A DNA stretch of 64,000 bases from Mycobacteriales bacterium (GTDB lineage: Bacteria; Actinomycetota; Actinomycetes; BP-191), in assembly GCA_035714365.1 (NCBI GenBank), contig DASTMB010000010.1:1-64000 (forward strand), given 5' to 3'. Shown here in pieces: positions 16,012 through 25,230 of the stretch (position 1 is the first letter of the stretch; each line of letters begins with the position of its first letter). The notes beneath the pieces are model-generated. The model saw only the letters and a list, made by a program, of their open reading frames with translations. It did no database searches and was not told the origin of the DNA. The position numbers and the translations under genes are program-made.

Positions 16012-17955
16012 TCAACGCCGCCCGCGGCGGGCGCGCAGGTAGTCGCTGACGACGTAGTCGCCGAGCCGGTCGGAGTCGGTCGCGAAGACGCGGCCGCCGT
16101 TGAGCCGGGCCAGCCGTTCCACGAACTGCACCAGCCGGGGCTCGTCGTCGAGCATGAAGACATTGATGGTGGCGCCGGAGCGGGTGAGCTTGACCACCTC
16201 GGCCATGGTGAGGTCGACGGTCTCCGGGACGGGCGGCCAGGCGAAGAACGGCTCGCCGTTGCGCATCAGGTGCGCCGTCGGCTCGCCGTCGGTGACGACG
16301 AGGACGACGTGCTCGCTGTCCGGGTACCGCGCGAGCTGGCGCCCGGCGATCATCAGCGCGTGCTGGAGGTTGGTGCCCTGCACCATGTCCCACGACAGCC
16401 CGGCGAGGTCGGCGGGGCGCAGCTCGCGGGCGTAGTCGCTGAAGCCGACGAGGTGGATGCGGTCCTGCGGGAACCTCGTGGTGACCAGCGAGTGCAGCGC
16501 CAGCGCGGTCGACTTCGCGACGCCCCAGGTGCCGCGCAACGCCATCGAGTACGACAGGTCCACGAGCAGGCAGACCGCGGCGCTGGTGCGGCGTTCGGTC
16601 TCCAGCACCTCGAAGTCGTCCACCGCGAGCGCCACCCGGCCGTCGCGCGCGCCGCCGCGGAGGACGGCGTTGCGGACGGTGCGGACGACGTCGAGCGGCT
16701 GCTCGTCGCCGAACCGCCACGCCCGCGACGCGCCGGTCAGCTCGCCGGCCGAGCCGGCGTCGGGGACGTCGTGGTCGCCGCGGCCCTTCGCGTCGAGGTG
16801 CCGGAACACCCGCGCCAGCGCGGTCGCGCCGATGCGGCGTACCGCCTTCGGCGACAGCTCCAGCTCGTCGCCGGCGCGGGTGAGGTAGCCCTGCTCGGTC
16901 AGCTCGCGTTCGAGCTGCCGCAACGCCCGCAGGTCGTCCACGGCGGACTCGCCGAGGGTGCGCCGCAACGCCTCCTCGTCCACGTCGTCCAGCGACGCGC
17001 CGGGGTAGTCCTGGCGCAGCGCGCTCTCCGCGTCCTCGAGGTCGGCCAGCTCCTCCAGCGCCGTCACGGCGTCGCCCATGCCGAGCCCCTGCTCGCCCTG
17101 CATGCGCTCGCCGCCGCGCCAGTCCAGGTCGGGCCGGCGCGACCGCAGCGCCTGGCGCAGCCGGTCCATCTGGTAGGCCATGTCCAGGTCGCCGAGCGCC
17201 TGCGCCATGAGGTTGCCGAGCTCCTCGCGCTGCTCGGGCGAGAGGCTGTTCAGCATGCGCTGCGCGGCGGCGGCGCGGCGGGCCAGCGAGTCGACCAGCT
17301 CGGCCAGCGTCTCCGGGCCGTCCGGGAAGAAGTCGCCGTACCCGGCCATGAACTCCGCGAACGCGCGCTCGGTGTCCTCGCCGCGCGCGTCGGCGTCGAG
17401 CAGGTCGTTGAGCGCGGCGAGCATGTCCTTGACCCGCTGCATCGCGGCCGGGTCGGGGTCGGCCAGCGCGTCCTTCATGCCGCGGAACTGCGCGTCCAGC
17501 ACCTCGCGGCGCAGCAGCTCGCGGATCTCCTCGTACGTCGCCGCCGCCTCGGGCGAGGTCCACGCGTAGTCGGCGAGCCGGCGCACCGCGCGGGCGGTGT
17601 CGGCGGGCAGCGCGTCCAGCTCCGCCTCGGCCGCGCGCGCCCGGTCGCCCGGGTCCGGGAACAGCGCGCCCCGCTCCTGCTCCAGCGCCGTGTCGAGCAG
17701 CTCCCGCACCCGGTCCAGGGTGCCGTCCAAGCGGCCGCGCTGCCGCACGTCGCGGCGGCGTTCGCGCAGCCGGCGCATCAGGTCGTCCAGGCCGCGGCGG
17801 CCCTGCGGCCCGCGGCGCATGATCTGCCGCAACGCCTCCCGCGGGCTGTCGCCGGCGAGCACCGCGTCGCCGAGCTCGTCCACGGCGGCCGCGATGTCGT
17901 ACGGCGGCTCCAGCGGGTCGGGGCCGCCGGCCCACGGGCCGTAGCGGATGCTCAC
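16012..17955 (-). CDS. VWA-domain protein partnered with an AAA+ ATPase
   Basis: A 647-residue protein starting at the GTG 17955 (VSIRYGPWAGG), which overlaps the stop of the small gene upstream. The N-terminal two-thirds is charged and helical (repeated Arg/Glu/Leu-rich segments). The C-terminal 200 residues form a von Willebrand A domain with a MIDAS motif, LLVDLSYSMALRG (DxSxS variant), then GTNLQHAL and VVTDGEPTAH. MoxR/ChlI-type ATPases with VWA partners act as metal-dependent maturation or chaperone systems; the client here is unknown. Confidence 0.85.
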   Translation of the reverse strand: MSIRYGPWAGGPDPLEPPYDIAAAVDELGDAVLAGDSPREALRQIMRRGPQGRRGLDDLMRRLRERRRDVRQRGRLDGTLDRVRELLDTALEQERGALFPDPGDRARAAEAELDALPADTARAVRRLADYAWTSPEAAATYEEIRELLRREVLDAQFRGMKDALADPDPAAMQRVKDMLAALNDLLDADARGEDTERAFAEFMAGYGDFFPDGPETLAELVDSLARRAAAAQRMLNSLSPEQREELGNLMAQALGDLDMAYQMDRLRQALRSRRPDLDWRGGERMQGEQGLGMGDAVTALEELADLEDAESALRQDYPGASLDDVDEEALRRTLGESAVDDLRALRQLERELTEQGYLTRAGDELELSPKAVRRIGATALARVFRHLDAKGRGDHDVPDAGSAGELTGASRAWRFGDEQPLDVVRTVRNAVLRGGARDGRVALAVDDFEVLETERRTSAAVCLLVDLSYSMALRGTWGVAKSTALALHSLVTTRFPQDRIHLVGFSDYARELRPADLAGLSWDMVQGTNLQHALMIAGRQLARYPDSEHVVLVVTDGEPTAHLMRNGEPFFAWPPVPETVDLTMAEVVKLTRSGATINVFMLDDEPRLVQFVERLARLNGGRVFATDSDRLGDYVVSDYLRARRGRR

Positions 17956-18161
17956 CGGATGCCCAGCCGCCGGCCGAGCCGGCGCAGCCGCGCCCGCAGG
18001 CGCGGGTGCGGTGACACCGCCCAGACGAGCAGCAGGAGCGCGACGGCGGCCGCGCCGACGCGCCACGGAACGGCCGGCTCCCGGTGCCGGATGAGGACGC
18101 GGAGGTAGAGCAGCGCCGCGAGGGCGACGACCGAGACCGCGACCCGGACCGGGCGCGGCAC
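17952..18161 (-). CDS. Small membrane protein in the AAA+/VWA operon
   Basis: A 69-residue protein with GTG start at 18161 and two hydrophobic stretches (VAVSVVALAALLYLRVLI and VGAAAVALLLLVWAVSP) followed by an Arg-rich tail. Its stop overlaps the VWA gene start (GTGA). No family is recognised. Conserved overlaps on this side suggest it is a real part of the operon. Confidence 0.6.
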   Translation of the reverse strand: MPRPVRVAVSVVALAALLYLRVLIRHREPAVPWRVGAAAVALLLLVWAVSPHPRLRARLRRLGRRLGIR

Positions 18162-18162
18162 G

Positions 18163-18339
18163 TCAGCCCGCCCGCTTCGCGACGGCGACGGCGAGGAACG
18201 CCCCGATCAGCGCCGTCAGCGCGCCGAAGTCGTGGCCGGTGCCGAACAGCACGAGCGCGCCGAGCAGCAGCACGAGCGAGCCGGCCAGCCACGGGCCGCG
18301 CACCGCCCTGCGCTCGCGGTCGATCACCCGGCGGGCCAT
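18163..18339 (-). CDS. Small two-TM protein in the AAA+/VWA operon
   Basis: A 58-residue protein from the ATG 18339 (MARRVIDRERRAVRG). Two hydrophobic stretches (GPWLAGSLVLLLGALVLFG and ALTALIGAFLAVAVA) follow a basic head. It sits 5 bases after the AAA+ gene and 1 base before the next small gene. It could tether the ATPase/VWA complex to the membrane; this is inference only. Confidence 0.6.
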   Translation of the reverse strand: MARRVIDRERRAVRGPWLAGSLVLLLGALVLFGTGHDFGALTALIGAFLAVAVAKRAG

Positions 18340-18344
18340 CGGCG

Positions 18345-19751
18345 TCAGCGCCCGTAGACGGCGCGGCCGGGGACCTCGTCCTTGTCCAGCTTCTTGGCCA
18401 GGTGCAGGCCCTCCAGCGCGAACTCCACGGTCGCGGCGGCCAGCCCTGGCGACTCGGCGCCGTCGTCCACACCGAGCCGGCGCATGAGCTGCGCCAGCCC
18501 GGGCACGGTGCCGACCCGCGTCAGCAGCTCGGTCGCCGGCACCAGCTCGCCGGTCTCGACCGTCGTGCCGTCCTCGAACTTCGCCAGCAGCCCGGACACG
18601 TCGGCGCCGCCGAGTCGCGCGCGGTACGTCTCGGCCACCGACCGCTTCAGCAGGTGGCCGAGGATCTCCAGCTCGCGCCCCTCCTCCAGGTGGTCGAACT
18701 CCACCTTGCCGCGCGACGCCGGCACGACGCTCGGCAGGTCGACCACCCGCGCCACCGGCACGTCCTCGCCGGCCAGCGCGGCGCGGCGCACCGCCGACCC
18801 GGCGACGGTCTCCGCCGCCGCGATCGCGAACCGCGCGGACACGCCCGACCGCTGGTCCACCGCCGGCGCCTCGCGGACGTGCCGGGTGAACCGCGCGATG
18901 ACCTCCATGACGTGGTCGGGGACGACGGCGTTCGCGGTCGGCCACGACAGCTCCGCCTCCTGGCGGATCATCGCGATCTCGTCGTCCAGCCGCAGCGGGT
19001 AGTGCGTGCGGATCTCGGCGCCGAACCGGTCCTTCAACGGCGTGATGATGCGGCCGCGGTTGGTGTAGTCCTCGGGGTTCGCGGACGCGACGAGCAGCAG
19101 GTCCAGCGGCAGCCGGAGCTGGTAGCCGCGGACCTGGATGTCGCGCTCCTCCAGGACGTTGAGCAGCGCGACCTGGATGCGCTCGGCCAGGTCGGGCAGC
19201 TCGTTGACGCTGAAGATGCCGCGGTTGGTGCGCGGCACCAGGCCGTAGTGGACGGTCTCCGGGTCGCCGAGGCGGCGGCCCTCCGCGACCTTGATCGGGT
19301 CGACGTCGCCGATCAGGTCGCCGACGCTGGTGTCCGGGGTGGCGAGCTTCTCGCCGTAGCGCTCGGAGCGGTGCCGCCAGGTGACCGGCAGGTCGTCGCC
19401 GAGCTCGGCCACGCGCGACTGGCAGCCGAGGCAGGACGGCGCGAGCGGGTGGTCGTTGATCTCGCAGCCGGCGACGACCGGCGTCCACTCGTCCAGCAGG
19501 CCGACCAGCGTGCGGATCAGCCGCGTCTTCCCCTGGCCGCGCTCGCCGAGCAGCACCAGGTCGTGGCCGGCGAGCAGGGCGCGTTCGAGCTGGGGGAGGA
19601 CCGTCTCGCCGAACCCGACGATGCCCGGGAACCGCTCCTCGCCGCCGCGCAGCCGGGCGAGCAGGTTGCGCCGGATCTCGTGCTTGACCGTCTCGTACGC
19701 CGCGCCGCTCTCGCGGAGCGCACCGGCGGTCGTGTCGGCTGGCTTCGGCAT
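18345..19751 (-). CDS. MoxR/magnesium-chelatase-like AAA+ ATPase
   Basis: A 468-residue ATPase. Walker A is LGERGQGKTRLIRTL. There is an insertion with GCEINDHPLAPSCLGC, and the Mg-chelatase ChlI-like stretch NRGIFSVNELPDLAERIQ with sensor-1 LLLVASANPEDYTNRGR. The C-terminal part is helical. CxxC within the insertion is unusual for MoxR proteins and may bind metal. It is the first gene of a four-gene operon ending in the VWA protein. Such ATPases remodel client proteins or complexes together with the VWA partner. Confidence 0.88.
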   Translation of the reverse strand: MPKPADTTAGALRESGAAYETVKHEIRRNLLARLRGGEERFPGIVGFGETVLPQLERALLAGHDLVLLGERGQGKTRLIRTLVGLLDEWTPVVAGCEINDHPLAPSCLGCQSRVAELGDDLPVTWRHRSERYGEKLATPDTSVGDLIGDVDPIKVAEGRRLGDPETVHYGLVPRTNRGIFSVNELPDLAERIQVALLNVLEERDIQVRGYQLRLPLDLLLVASANPEDYTNRGRIITPLKDRFGAEIRTHYPLRLDDEIAMIRQEAELSWPTANAVVPDHVMEVIARFTRHVREAPAVDQRSGVSARFAIAAAETVAGSAVRRAALAGEDVPVARVVDLPSVVPASRGKVEFDHLEEGRELEILGHLLKRSVAETYRARLGGADVSGLLAKFEDGTTVETGELVPATELLTRVGTVPGLAQLMRRLGVDDGAESPGLAAATVEFALEGLHLAKKLDKDEVPGRAVYGR

Positions 19752-19815
19752 GCGTTCACGCTACGTCAGCCGACCGCCCGGCGCACCGGGGGCCGTCGCG
19801 GGGGAGAATGGGCGG

Positions 19816-20979
19816 ATGGGACGCTTCGGGTCGGGTCTGGCGTCGGGTGCGGACCTGGTGCGCGCCGCCGAGGAGGCGACCGCCGCGGCGCTGGCGCCGC
19901 TCGGGGGGATCGCGCCGACGCTGGTCTGCGCGTTCGTCTGCGGCCCCGACCCCGCGTCGGTGGAGGCGGCGTTCGCGCGGGTGTCGTCGCTCGTCGGCGA
20001 CGCCACCACGCTCGGCTGCTCCGCAGGCGGCGTCATCGGCGCCGAGCGCGCGGTCGAGGCGGTCAGCGCGGTCAGCGTGTGGGCGGCGGTACTGCCGGCC
20101 GCGAGCATCAGGACGTTCCACCTCGAGGTGATGCGGACGCCGGAGAGCCTGGCCGTCATCGGGCTGCCGGAACGCGCCGGCGAGGCCGACCTCTGCCTGC
20201 TGCTGGCCGACCCGTACTCGTTCCCGGCGGACGGGTTCGTGTCGCGCTTCAACGACACCGCCGCCGGGCTGCCCGTCGCCGGCGGGCTGGCCAGCGGGAT
20301 GCTCGGCCCCGGCGGCACCCGGCTGCTGGTCGACGGGCGGGTGGTCGACCGCGGTGCCGTGGGGGCGTTGCTCGCGGGCGACGTGACGACGGCGACGATC
20401 GTCTCCCAGGGCTGCCGCCCGATCGGCCCGACGATGATCGTCACCAGGTCCGAAGGGAACGTCGTCCTCGAGCTGGCCGGCACGCCCGCCCTGCGCAAGC
20501 TGGAGGAGATCGTCGCCGAGCTGCCGGCCGACGAGCAGGCGCTCGCCTCGCGCGGGCTCCAGCTCGGCATCGCGATGGACGAGTACGCCGAGGTGCACGA
20601 CCGCGGCGACTTCCTCATCCGCGGCGTGCTCGGCACCGACGACGACCGCGGCGGGCTCGTCGTCGGCGACCTCGTGGAGGTCGGGCGGACGGTGCGGTTC
20701 CAGGTGCGCGACGCGCAGGCGGCGGCCGACGACCTGCGCGAGCTGCTCGCCGGCCCGGCCGCGCTCGGCGGTCCTGGCCTGGTGGAGGGGGCGTTGCTGT
20801 TCTCGTGCAACGGGCGCGGGGCGGCGCTGTTCCCGTCGGCCGACCACGACGCGGTGACCGTCGCCGAGCACTTCGCGCACGCGCCGGTCGCCGGCTTCTT
20901 CGCCGCCGGCGAGATCGGACCGGTGGGCGGCCGCAACTACCTGCACGGGTTCACCGCGAGCATCGTGGCGTTCGGCTGA
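19816..20979 (+). CDS. FIST-domain sensor protein
   Basis: A 387-residue protein with an N-terminal FIST domain (LVCAFVCGPDPASVEAAF, then TTLGCSAGGVIG) and a C-terminal FIST_C domain (LLFSCNGRGAALF, then GFFAAGEIGPVGGRNYLHGF). FIST proteins are believed to bind small ligands, and are often joined to signalling domains; here it stands alone and lacks a signal peptide. The start is the ATG 19816; an ATG at 19808 is out of frame. Its stop overlaps the ROK kinase ATG (TGATG). Confidence 0.88.
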   Translation: MGRFGSGLASGADLVRAAEEATAAALAPLGGIAPTLVCAFVCGPDPASVEAAFARVSSLVGDATTLGCSAGGVIGAERAVEAVSAVSVWAAVLPAASIRTFHLEVMRTPESLAVIGLPERAGEADLCLLLADPYSFPADGFVSRFNDTAAGLPVAGGLASGMLGPGGTRLLVDGRVVDRGAVGALLAGDVTTATIVSQGCRPIGPTMIVTRSEGNVVLELAGTPALRKLEEIVAELPADEQALASRGLQLGIAMDEYAEVHDRGDFLIRGVLGTDDDRGGLVVGDLVEVGRTVRFQVRDAQAAADDLRELLAGPAALGGPGLVEGALLFSCNGRGAALFPSADHDAVTVAEHFAHAPVAGFFAAGEIGPVGGRNYLHGFTASIVAFG

Positions 20980-21926
20980 TGGCGGCCCCTCGCAACGTCC
21001 TCGCGCTCGACATCGGCGGCACCAAGCTCGCCGCCGCCCTGGTCGACCGCGGCGGGCGCGTGTCCGCCGCCGCGCGGGTGCCGACGCCGCACGGGCGCCG
21101 CCTCGACGGCGAGACGTTGTGGAAGACCGTCGTCGCGCTGCTCGACCGGTTCACGACCGGCGTCGGCGCGCGCGACGTCGGCGGCGTCGGCGTCGGCTGC
21201 GGCGGGCCGATGACGTGGCCGGACGGGCACGTGTCGCCGTTGAACATCCCGGCCTGGCGCGACTTCCCGCTGCGCGACCGGCTGCGCGAACGCTTCCCCG
21301 ACGTCCCCGTGCGCGTGCACAACGACGCCGTCTGCGTCGCCGTCGGCGAGCACTGGCGCGGCGCCGGGCGCGGCCGCGACAACGTCCTCGGCATGGTCGT
21401 CTCCACCGGCGTCGGCGGCGGCCTCGTCCTCGGCGGCCACCTGGTCGACGGCGCCAGCGGCAACGCCGGCCACATCGGCCACGTCGTCGTCGACCCGGAA
21501 GGGCCGGACTGCGAGTGCGGCGGCCGCGGCTGCCTCGAAGCCGTCGCGCGCGGCCCCGCCGTCGCCGCGTGGGCGCGTTCGCAGGGGTGGGGGACGCCGC
21601 GGTCGACGGCGCGCGACGTGGCCGACGACGCGGCACGCGGGCACCCCGTCGCACGCGAGGCGCTGGCGCGGGCCGGCCGCGCGCTCGGCATCGCGATCGC
21701 GTCGGCCACGCACCTGCTCGACGTCGACGTCGTCGCCGTCGGCGGCGGGCTGTCGCAGGCCGGACCGATGCTGTTCGACCCGCTGGAGGAGGCGTTCCGC
21801 ACCCACGCCGGCATGGGCTGGGCGCGAGCGGTGCGCGTCGTTCCGGCGGCGCTGGGCCAGGAGGCGGGGCTGGTCGGCGCGGCCGCGCTCGTCCTGTCCG
21901 GCAGCCGTTACTGGAACGCCGACTAG
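20979..21926 (+). CDS. ROK-family sugar kinase
   Basis: A 315-residue kinase, probably acting on glucose or a related hexose. It has the N-terminal ATP motif LALDIGGTKLAAALVD, catalytic Asp in VHNDAVCVAVGE, and the ROK zinc-binding stretch AGHIGHVVVDPEGPDCECGG followed by RGCLEAVARG (His plus CxCGxxGC). It is coupled by one base to the FIST gene. Its stop codon and that of the convergent hydrolase share the palindrome CTAG at 21923-21926. Glucokinase is likely, but sugar specificity is not proven by motifs. Confidence 0.9.
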   Translation: MAAPRNVLALDIGGTKLAAALVDRGGRVSAAARVPTPHGRRLDGETLWKTVVALLDRFTTGVGARDVGGVGVGCGGPMTWPDGHVSPLNIPAWRDFPLRDRLRERFPDVPVRVHNDAVCVAVGEHWRGAGRGRDNVLGMVVSTGVGGGLVLGGHLVDGASGNAGHIGHVVVDPEGPDCECGGRGCLEAVARGPAVAAWARSQGWGTPRSTARDVADDAARGHPVAREALARAGRALGIAIASATHLLDVDVVAVGGGLSQAGPMLFDPLEEAFRTHAGMGWARAVRVVPAALGQEAGLVGAAALVLSGSRYWNAD

Positions 21927-22792
21927 ACCGTCGCGGCGAGCTCGGCGAGGAAGCCCTCGATCTCCTCGGCGACGCGTTCCGGGCGGTCCTCGGGGAGGAA
22001 GTGCCCGGCGTCCGGCACCTCCACGAACGACGCCCCGCGCAGCTCGCCGGCGATGCGGCGGCCGACGGCGGGGGAGAACCACGCGTCCGCCTCGCCCCAC
22101 AGCACCAGCGCCGGCGGCGGCTCCGCCGCGACCAGCGCGAACGCCGCCTCCACCTGCTGCGGGTCCGCCGCGCGGATCACGCCGAGCAACCCGCGCGCGC
22201 CGTCCGCCGAGAGCAGCGGCGCGGTGTAGTGGGTGAGCGACTTCCGCGACAGCTCGGTGGCGCGCAGGCCGCGGGCGAGCTGCGTTGCCAGGTACTTCTC
22301 GCCGGCCCCGGGCGCGAGTCGCAGCAGCGCGGTCTGCGCCTCGCCGAGGTACGGCGCCGCCAGCGCGCGGATCGCGGGCACCGGCCAGGTGTCGGCGTGC
22401 AACGGCGTGTCCACGAGCACGAGCGCCGCGACGCGGTCGGCGGCCACGGCGGCGAGGTTGACGGCGACGCCGCCGCCGACGTCGTGCCCGACGACCGCGA
22501 CGCGGTCGAGGCCGAGGTCGTCCAGCAGCCCGAGCAGCAACGCCGCCTGCGTGGCGAGGTCGTAGCGGCCGTCGGCGGGGCGTTCGGAGCAGCCGAGCCC
22601 GGCGAGGTCGACGGCGTAGGTGCGGTGCGCGTGCCCGAGGTCGCGCTGCACGTCCCGCCACAGGTACGACGACGTGGGCACGCCGTGCACGAGCAGCACC
22701 GGCAGGCCGTCGCCGGAGCCGTGGTGGACGACGTGCAGCCGCACGTCGTCGACGACGTGGTCGGTGCCGGGCAGCGGGTGGTCGTCGCGCAT
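21923..22792 (-). CDS. Alpha/beta hydrolase
   Basis: A 289-residue alpha/beta hydrolase. The oxyanion loop HGVPTSSYLW precedes the nucleophile elbow VVGHDVGGGVAVNLA with Asp as nucleophile (GHDVGG), the haloalkane-dehalogenase/epoxide-hydrolase pattern rather than GxSxG. An acid in LWGEADAWF and the terminal His in DAGHFLPED complete the triad. A dehalogenase or epoxide hydrolase role fits; the substrate is unknown. Start is the ATG 22792. Confidence 0.88.
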   Translation of the reverse strand: MRDDHPLPGTDHVVDDVRLHVVHHGSGDGLPVLLVHGVPTSSYLWRDVQRDLGHAHRTYAVDLAGLGCSERPADGRYDLATQAALLLGLLDDLGLDRVAVVGHDVGGGVAVNLAAVAADRVAALVLVDTPLHADTWPVPAIRALAAPYLGEAQTALLRLAPGAGEKYLATQLARGLRATELSRKSLTHYTAPLLSADGARGLLGVIRAADPQQVEAAFALVAAEPPPALVLWGEADAWFSPAVGRRIAGELRGASFVEVPDAGHFLPEDRPERVAEEIEGFLAELAATV

Positions 22793-22850
22793 ACCGGCGA
22801 CCCTAGCCCGCTGGGCCGCCCGCCACCCCACCGCGTGCGAGGATCGGGCG

Positions 22851-24065
22851 GTGACCGACGGCCTCGTGCAGCTCGCCGACGTCCGCGCCGCCGCGAGCCT
22901 GCTCGACGGCGTCGCGATCCGCACGCCCGTCGAGGGCTCGCGGTTCCTCTCGGCCGCGGTCGGCGGCCAGGTCGCGCTCAAGTGCGAGAACCTCCAGCGG
23001 ACGGGCTCGTTCAAGATCCGCGGCGCGTACGTGCGGATCGCGCGGCTGCCGGAGCCGGAGCGGCGCAACGGCGTCGTCGCGGCCAGCGCGGGCAACCATG
23101 CGCAGGGCGTGGCGCTCGCGGCGACGATGCTCGGAACGACGTCGCGGGTGTTCATGCCGGAGGGGGCGCCGCTGCCGAAGATCGCGGCGACGAAGGCGTA
23201 CGGCGCGGAGGTCGAGCTCGCGGGCGTCACGGTGGACGAGGCGCTCCAGGCGGCGCGGGAGTACGCGGAGAAGTGCGGCAGCGTGCTCATCCACCCGTTC
23301 GACCACGCGGACGTCATCGCGGGCCAGGGCACGGTCGGGCTGGAGATCCTCGACCAGGTGCCGGACCTGCGGACGGTGGTGGTCTGCACGGGCGGCGGCG
23401 GGCTGGTGTCGGGCATCGCGGTGGCGGTGAAGGCGCTCCGGCCGGACGTGCGGGTGGTGGCGGTGCAGGCGGAGCAGGCGGCGGCGTTCCCCGCGTCGTT
23501 AGCGGCCCACCGGCCGGTGCCGCTGGACGGCATGGCGACGATCGCCGACGGCATCGCGGTCGGGATGCCGGGCGAGGTGACGTTGCGGCACGTCGCGGCG
23601 CTGGTGGACGACGTCGTGACCGTCTCCGAGGAGGCGATGTCGCGCGCGCTGCTGATGCTGCTGGAACGCGCCAAGCTCGTCGTGGAGCCCGCCGGAGTCG
23701 CGGCCGTGGCGGCGGTGATGGAACGCCCCGAGGCGTTCGAGGCGCCGGTCGTCGCGGTGCTCTCCGGCGGCAACGTCGACCCGTTGCTGATGCTCCGCGT
23801 CATCCGGCACGGCCTCATCGCGGCCGGGCGGTACCTGTCGTTCCGGCTGCGCATCCCGGACCGGCCGGGCGAGCTGGCGCGGCTGCTCAACGTCCTCGCC
23901 GACGCGGGCGCGAACGTCCTCGACGTCGAGCACCTGCGTACCGGCCCGAAGCTGCACCTGGACGAGGTCGAGGTGTCGTTGCAGCTCGAGACGCGCGGGG
24001 CGGGGCACTGCGAGGAGGTGCTCGCGGCGTTGCGGGCGGAGCGTTACCCGCTGGTCTTCGGCTGA
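22851..24065 (+). CDS. ilvA: Threonine ammonia-lyase with ACT domain
   Basis: A 404-residue PLP enzyme deaminating threonine to 2-oxobutanoate. Signature lysine is in GSFKIRGAY, the substrate loop is SAGNHAQGVAL, and the phosphate loop is CTGGGGLVSG. The C-terminal 75 residues form one ACT domain (RLRIPDRPGELARLLNVL). One ACT domain and about 400 residues match the short TdcB/IlvA type, rather than the longer biosynthetic enzyme with two ACT domains. GTG 22851 is the only suitable start. It feeds isoleucine synthesis or threonine catabolism. The 3' end overlaps zur by 22 bases convergently. Confidence 0.9.
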   Translation: MTDGLVQLADVRAAASLLDGVAIRTPVEGSRFLSAAVGGQVALKCENLQRTGSFKIRGAYVRIARLPEPERRNGVVAASAGNHAQGVALAATMLGTTSRVFMPEGAPLPKIAATKAYGAEVELAGVTVDEALQAAREYAEKCGSVLIHPFDHADVIAGQGTVGLEILDQVPDLRTVVVCTGGGGLVSGIAVAVKALRPDVRVVAVQAEQAAAFPASLAAHRPVPLDGMATIADGIAVGMPGEVTLRHVAALVDDVVTVSEEAMSRALLMLLERAKLVVEPAGVAAVAAVMERPEAFEAPVVAVLSGGNVDPLLMLRVIRHGLIAAGRYLSFRLRIPDRPGELARLLNVLADAGANVLDVEHLRTGPKLHLDEVEVSLQLETRGAGHCEEVLAALRAERYPLVFG

Positions 24066-24433
24066 CAGTCGCGGCAGACGCCGAACACCTCGACGGTGTG
24101 GCTGACCTCGCCGAAGCCGTGGCGTTGCGCGACGGCCGCCGCCCACGCCTCGACCTCGTCGGCGGCGAGCTCGACGGTCGTGCCGCAGGACCGGCAGACG
24201 AGGTGGTGGTGGTGCTCGCCGGAGCGGCAGCGCCGGTAGACGGCCTCGTCGCCGTGGCGGAGGACGTCGACCTCGCCGGCCGCCGCCATCGCCTGCAACG
24301 TCCGGTAGACGGTGGTGAGCCCGACACCGTCGCCGCTGGCGCGCAACGCCTCGTGCACCTCCTGCGCCGACCGGAACGCCTCGCTGCCACCGAGCGCGCG
24401 CGCCACCGCGGCGCGCTGCCGGGTCGGCCTCAC
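24044..24433 (-). CDS. zur: Zinc uptake regulator Zur (Fur family)
   Basis: A 129-residue Fur-family repressor. The winged helix is followed by VGLTTVYRTLQAMAAAGEV, the Fur recognition helix, then EHHHHLVCRSCGTTVEL with the metal-site histidines and the first CxxC, and a terminal CRDCQ giving the second structural CxxC. GTG 24433 overlaps the znuB stop (GTGA). Being the last gene of a zinc importer operon with a Zur-type box in front identifies it as Zur rather than Fur; the operon is then autoregulated. Confidence 0.92.
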   Translation of the reverse strand: MRPTRQRAAVARALGGSEAFRSAQEVHEALRASGDGVGLTTVYRTLQAMAAAGEVDVLRHGDEAVYRRCRSGEHHHHLVCRSCGTTVELAADEVEAWAAAVAQRHGFGEVSHTVEVFGVCRDCQPKTSG

Positions 24434-25230
24434 CGCAGCCTCGCCCACGCCGACGTGGCGCCGAAGACGGCGATGGCGCAGAGCACGATCGCCGCGCCGG
24501 GCGCGGTGTCGAGGTAGTACGCCGCGAGCAGCCCGCCGACGGAGACCGCGACGCCGAGGCCGATCGAGCCGAGCAGCGTCCCGCGGAACGACCGGGCCAC
24601 CTGCTGCGTCGCCGCGACCGGCACCACCATCAACGCCGACACGAGCAGCAGCCCGACGACGCGCATGGCGAGCGCGACGGTGAGCGCGGCGGTGACGGCG
24701 ATGAGCAGGTTGAGGACGCGGACCGGGAGGCCGGACGCGCGCGCGACCTCCTCGTCGTAGCAGACCGCGAACAGCTCCCGCCCGAACACCGCCACCACGC
24801 CGAGCACGAGGATCGCGAGCACGGCGATGACGAGCAGGTCGCCGCCGGAGACGGTGCTGACCGAGCCGAACAGGTACGCCACGAGGTTGAACGCCGTGGC
24901 GGAGCGGGAGACGTTGGTGAGGACGACGCCGCCGGCGATGCCGCCGTAGAACAGCAGCGCGAGGGCGACGTCGCCGGTGGTGCCGCCGCGTTCGCGGAGC
25001 AGCTCGATCGCCACCGCACCCGCGACGGCGAGCACCACGGCGGTCGGCAACGGCGCCGTCCCCAGCAGCAGCGCGAGACCGACGCCGGTGAGCGCGACGT
25101 GGCCGACGCCGTCGCCCATCAGCGCGAGGCGGCGCTGGACGAGGAACGTCCCGATGGCCGGCGCGGTGAGCCCGACGAGGACGGCGGCGAGCAGCGCGCG
25201 GCGCATGAACTCCAGCGACAGGATCGTCAC
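24430..25230 (-). CDS. znuB: Zinc ABC transporter permease ZnuB
   Basis: A 266-residue permease of the ABC-3 (metal) family with about eight spans. MRRALLAAVLVGLTAPAIG, then MGDGVGHVALTGVGLALLLG, and SALMVVPVAATQQ are family hallmarks. GTG 25230 overlaps the znuC stop (GTGA). It forms the inner-membrane channel for zinc with ZnuC. Confidence 0.93.
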   Translation of the reverse strand: MTILSLEFMRRALLAAVLVGLTAPAIGTFLVQRRLALMGDGVGHVALTGVGLALLLGTAPLPTAVVLAVAGAVAIELLRERGGTTGDVALALLFYGGIAGGVVLTNVSRSATAFNLVAYLFGSVSTVSGGDLLVIAVLAILVLGVVAVFGRELFAVCYDEEVARASGLPVRVLNLLIAVTAALTVALAMRVVGLLLVSALMVVPVAATQQVARSFRGTLLGSIGLGVAVSVGGLLAAYYLDTAPGAAIVLCAIAVFGATSAWARLR

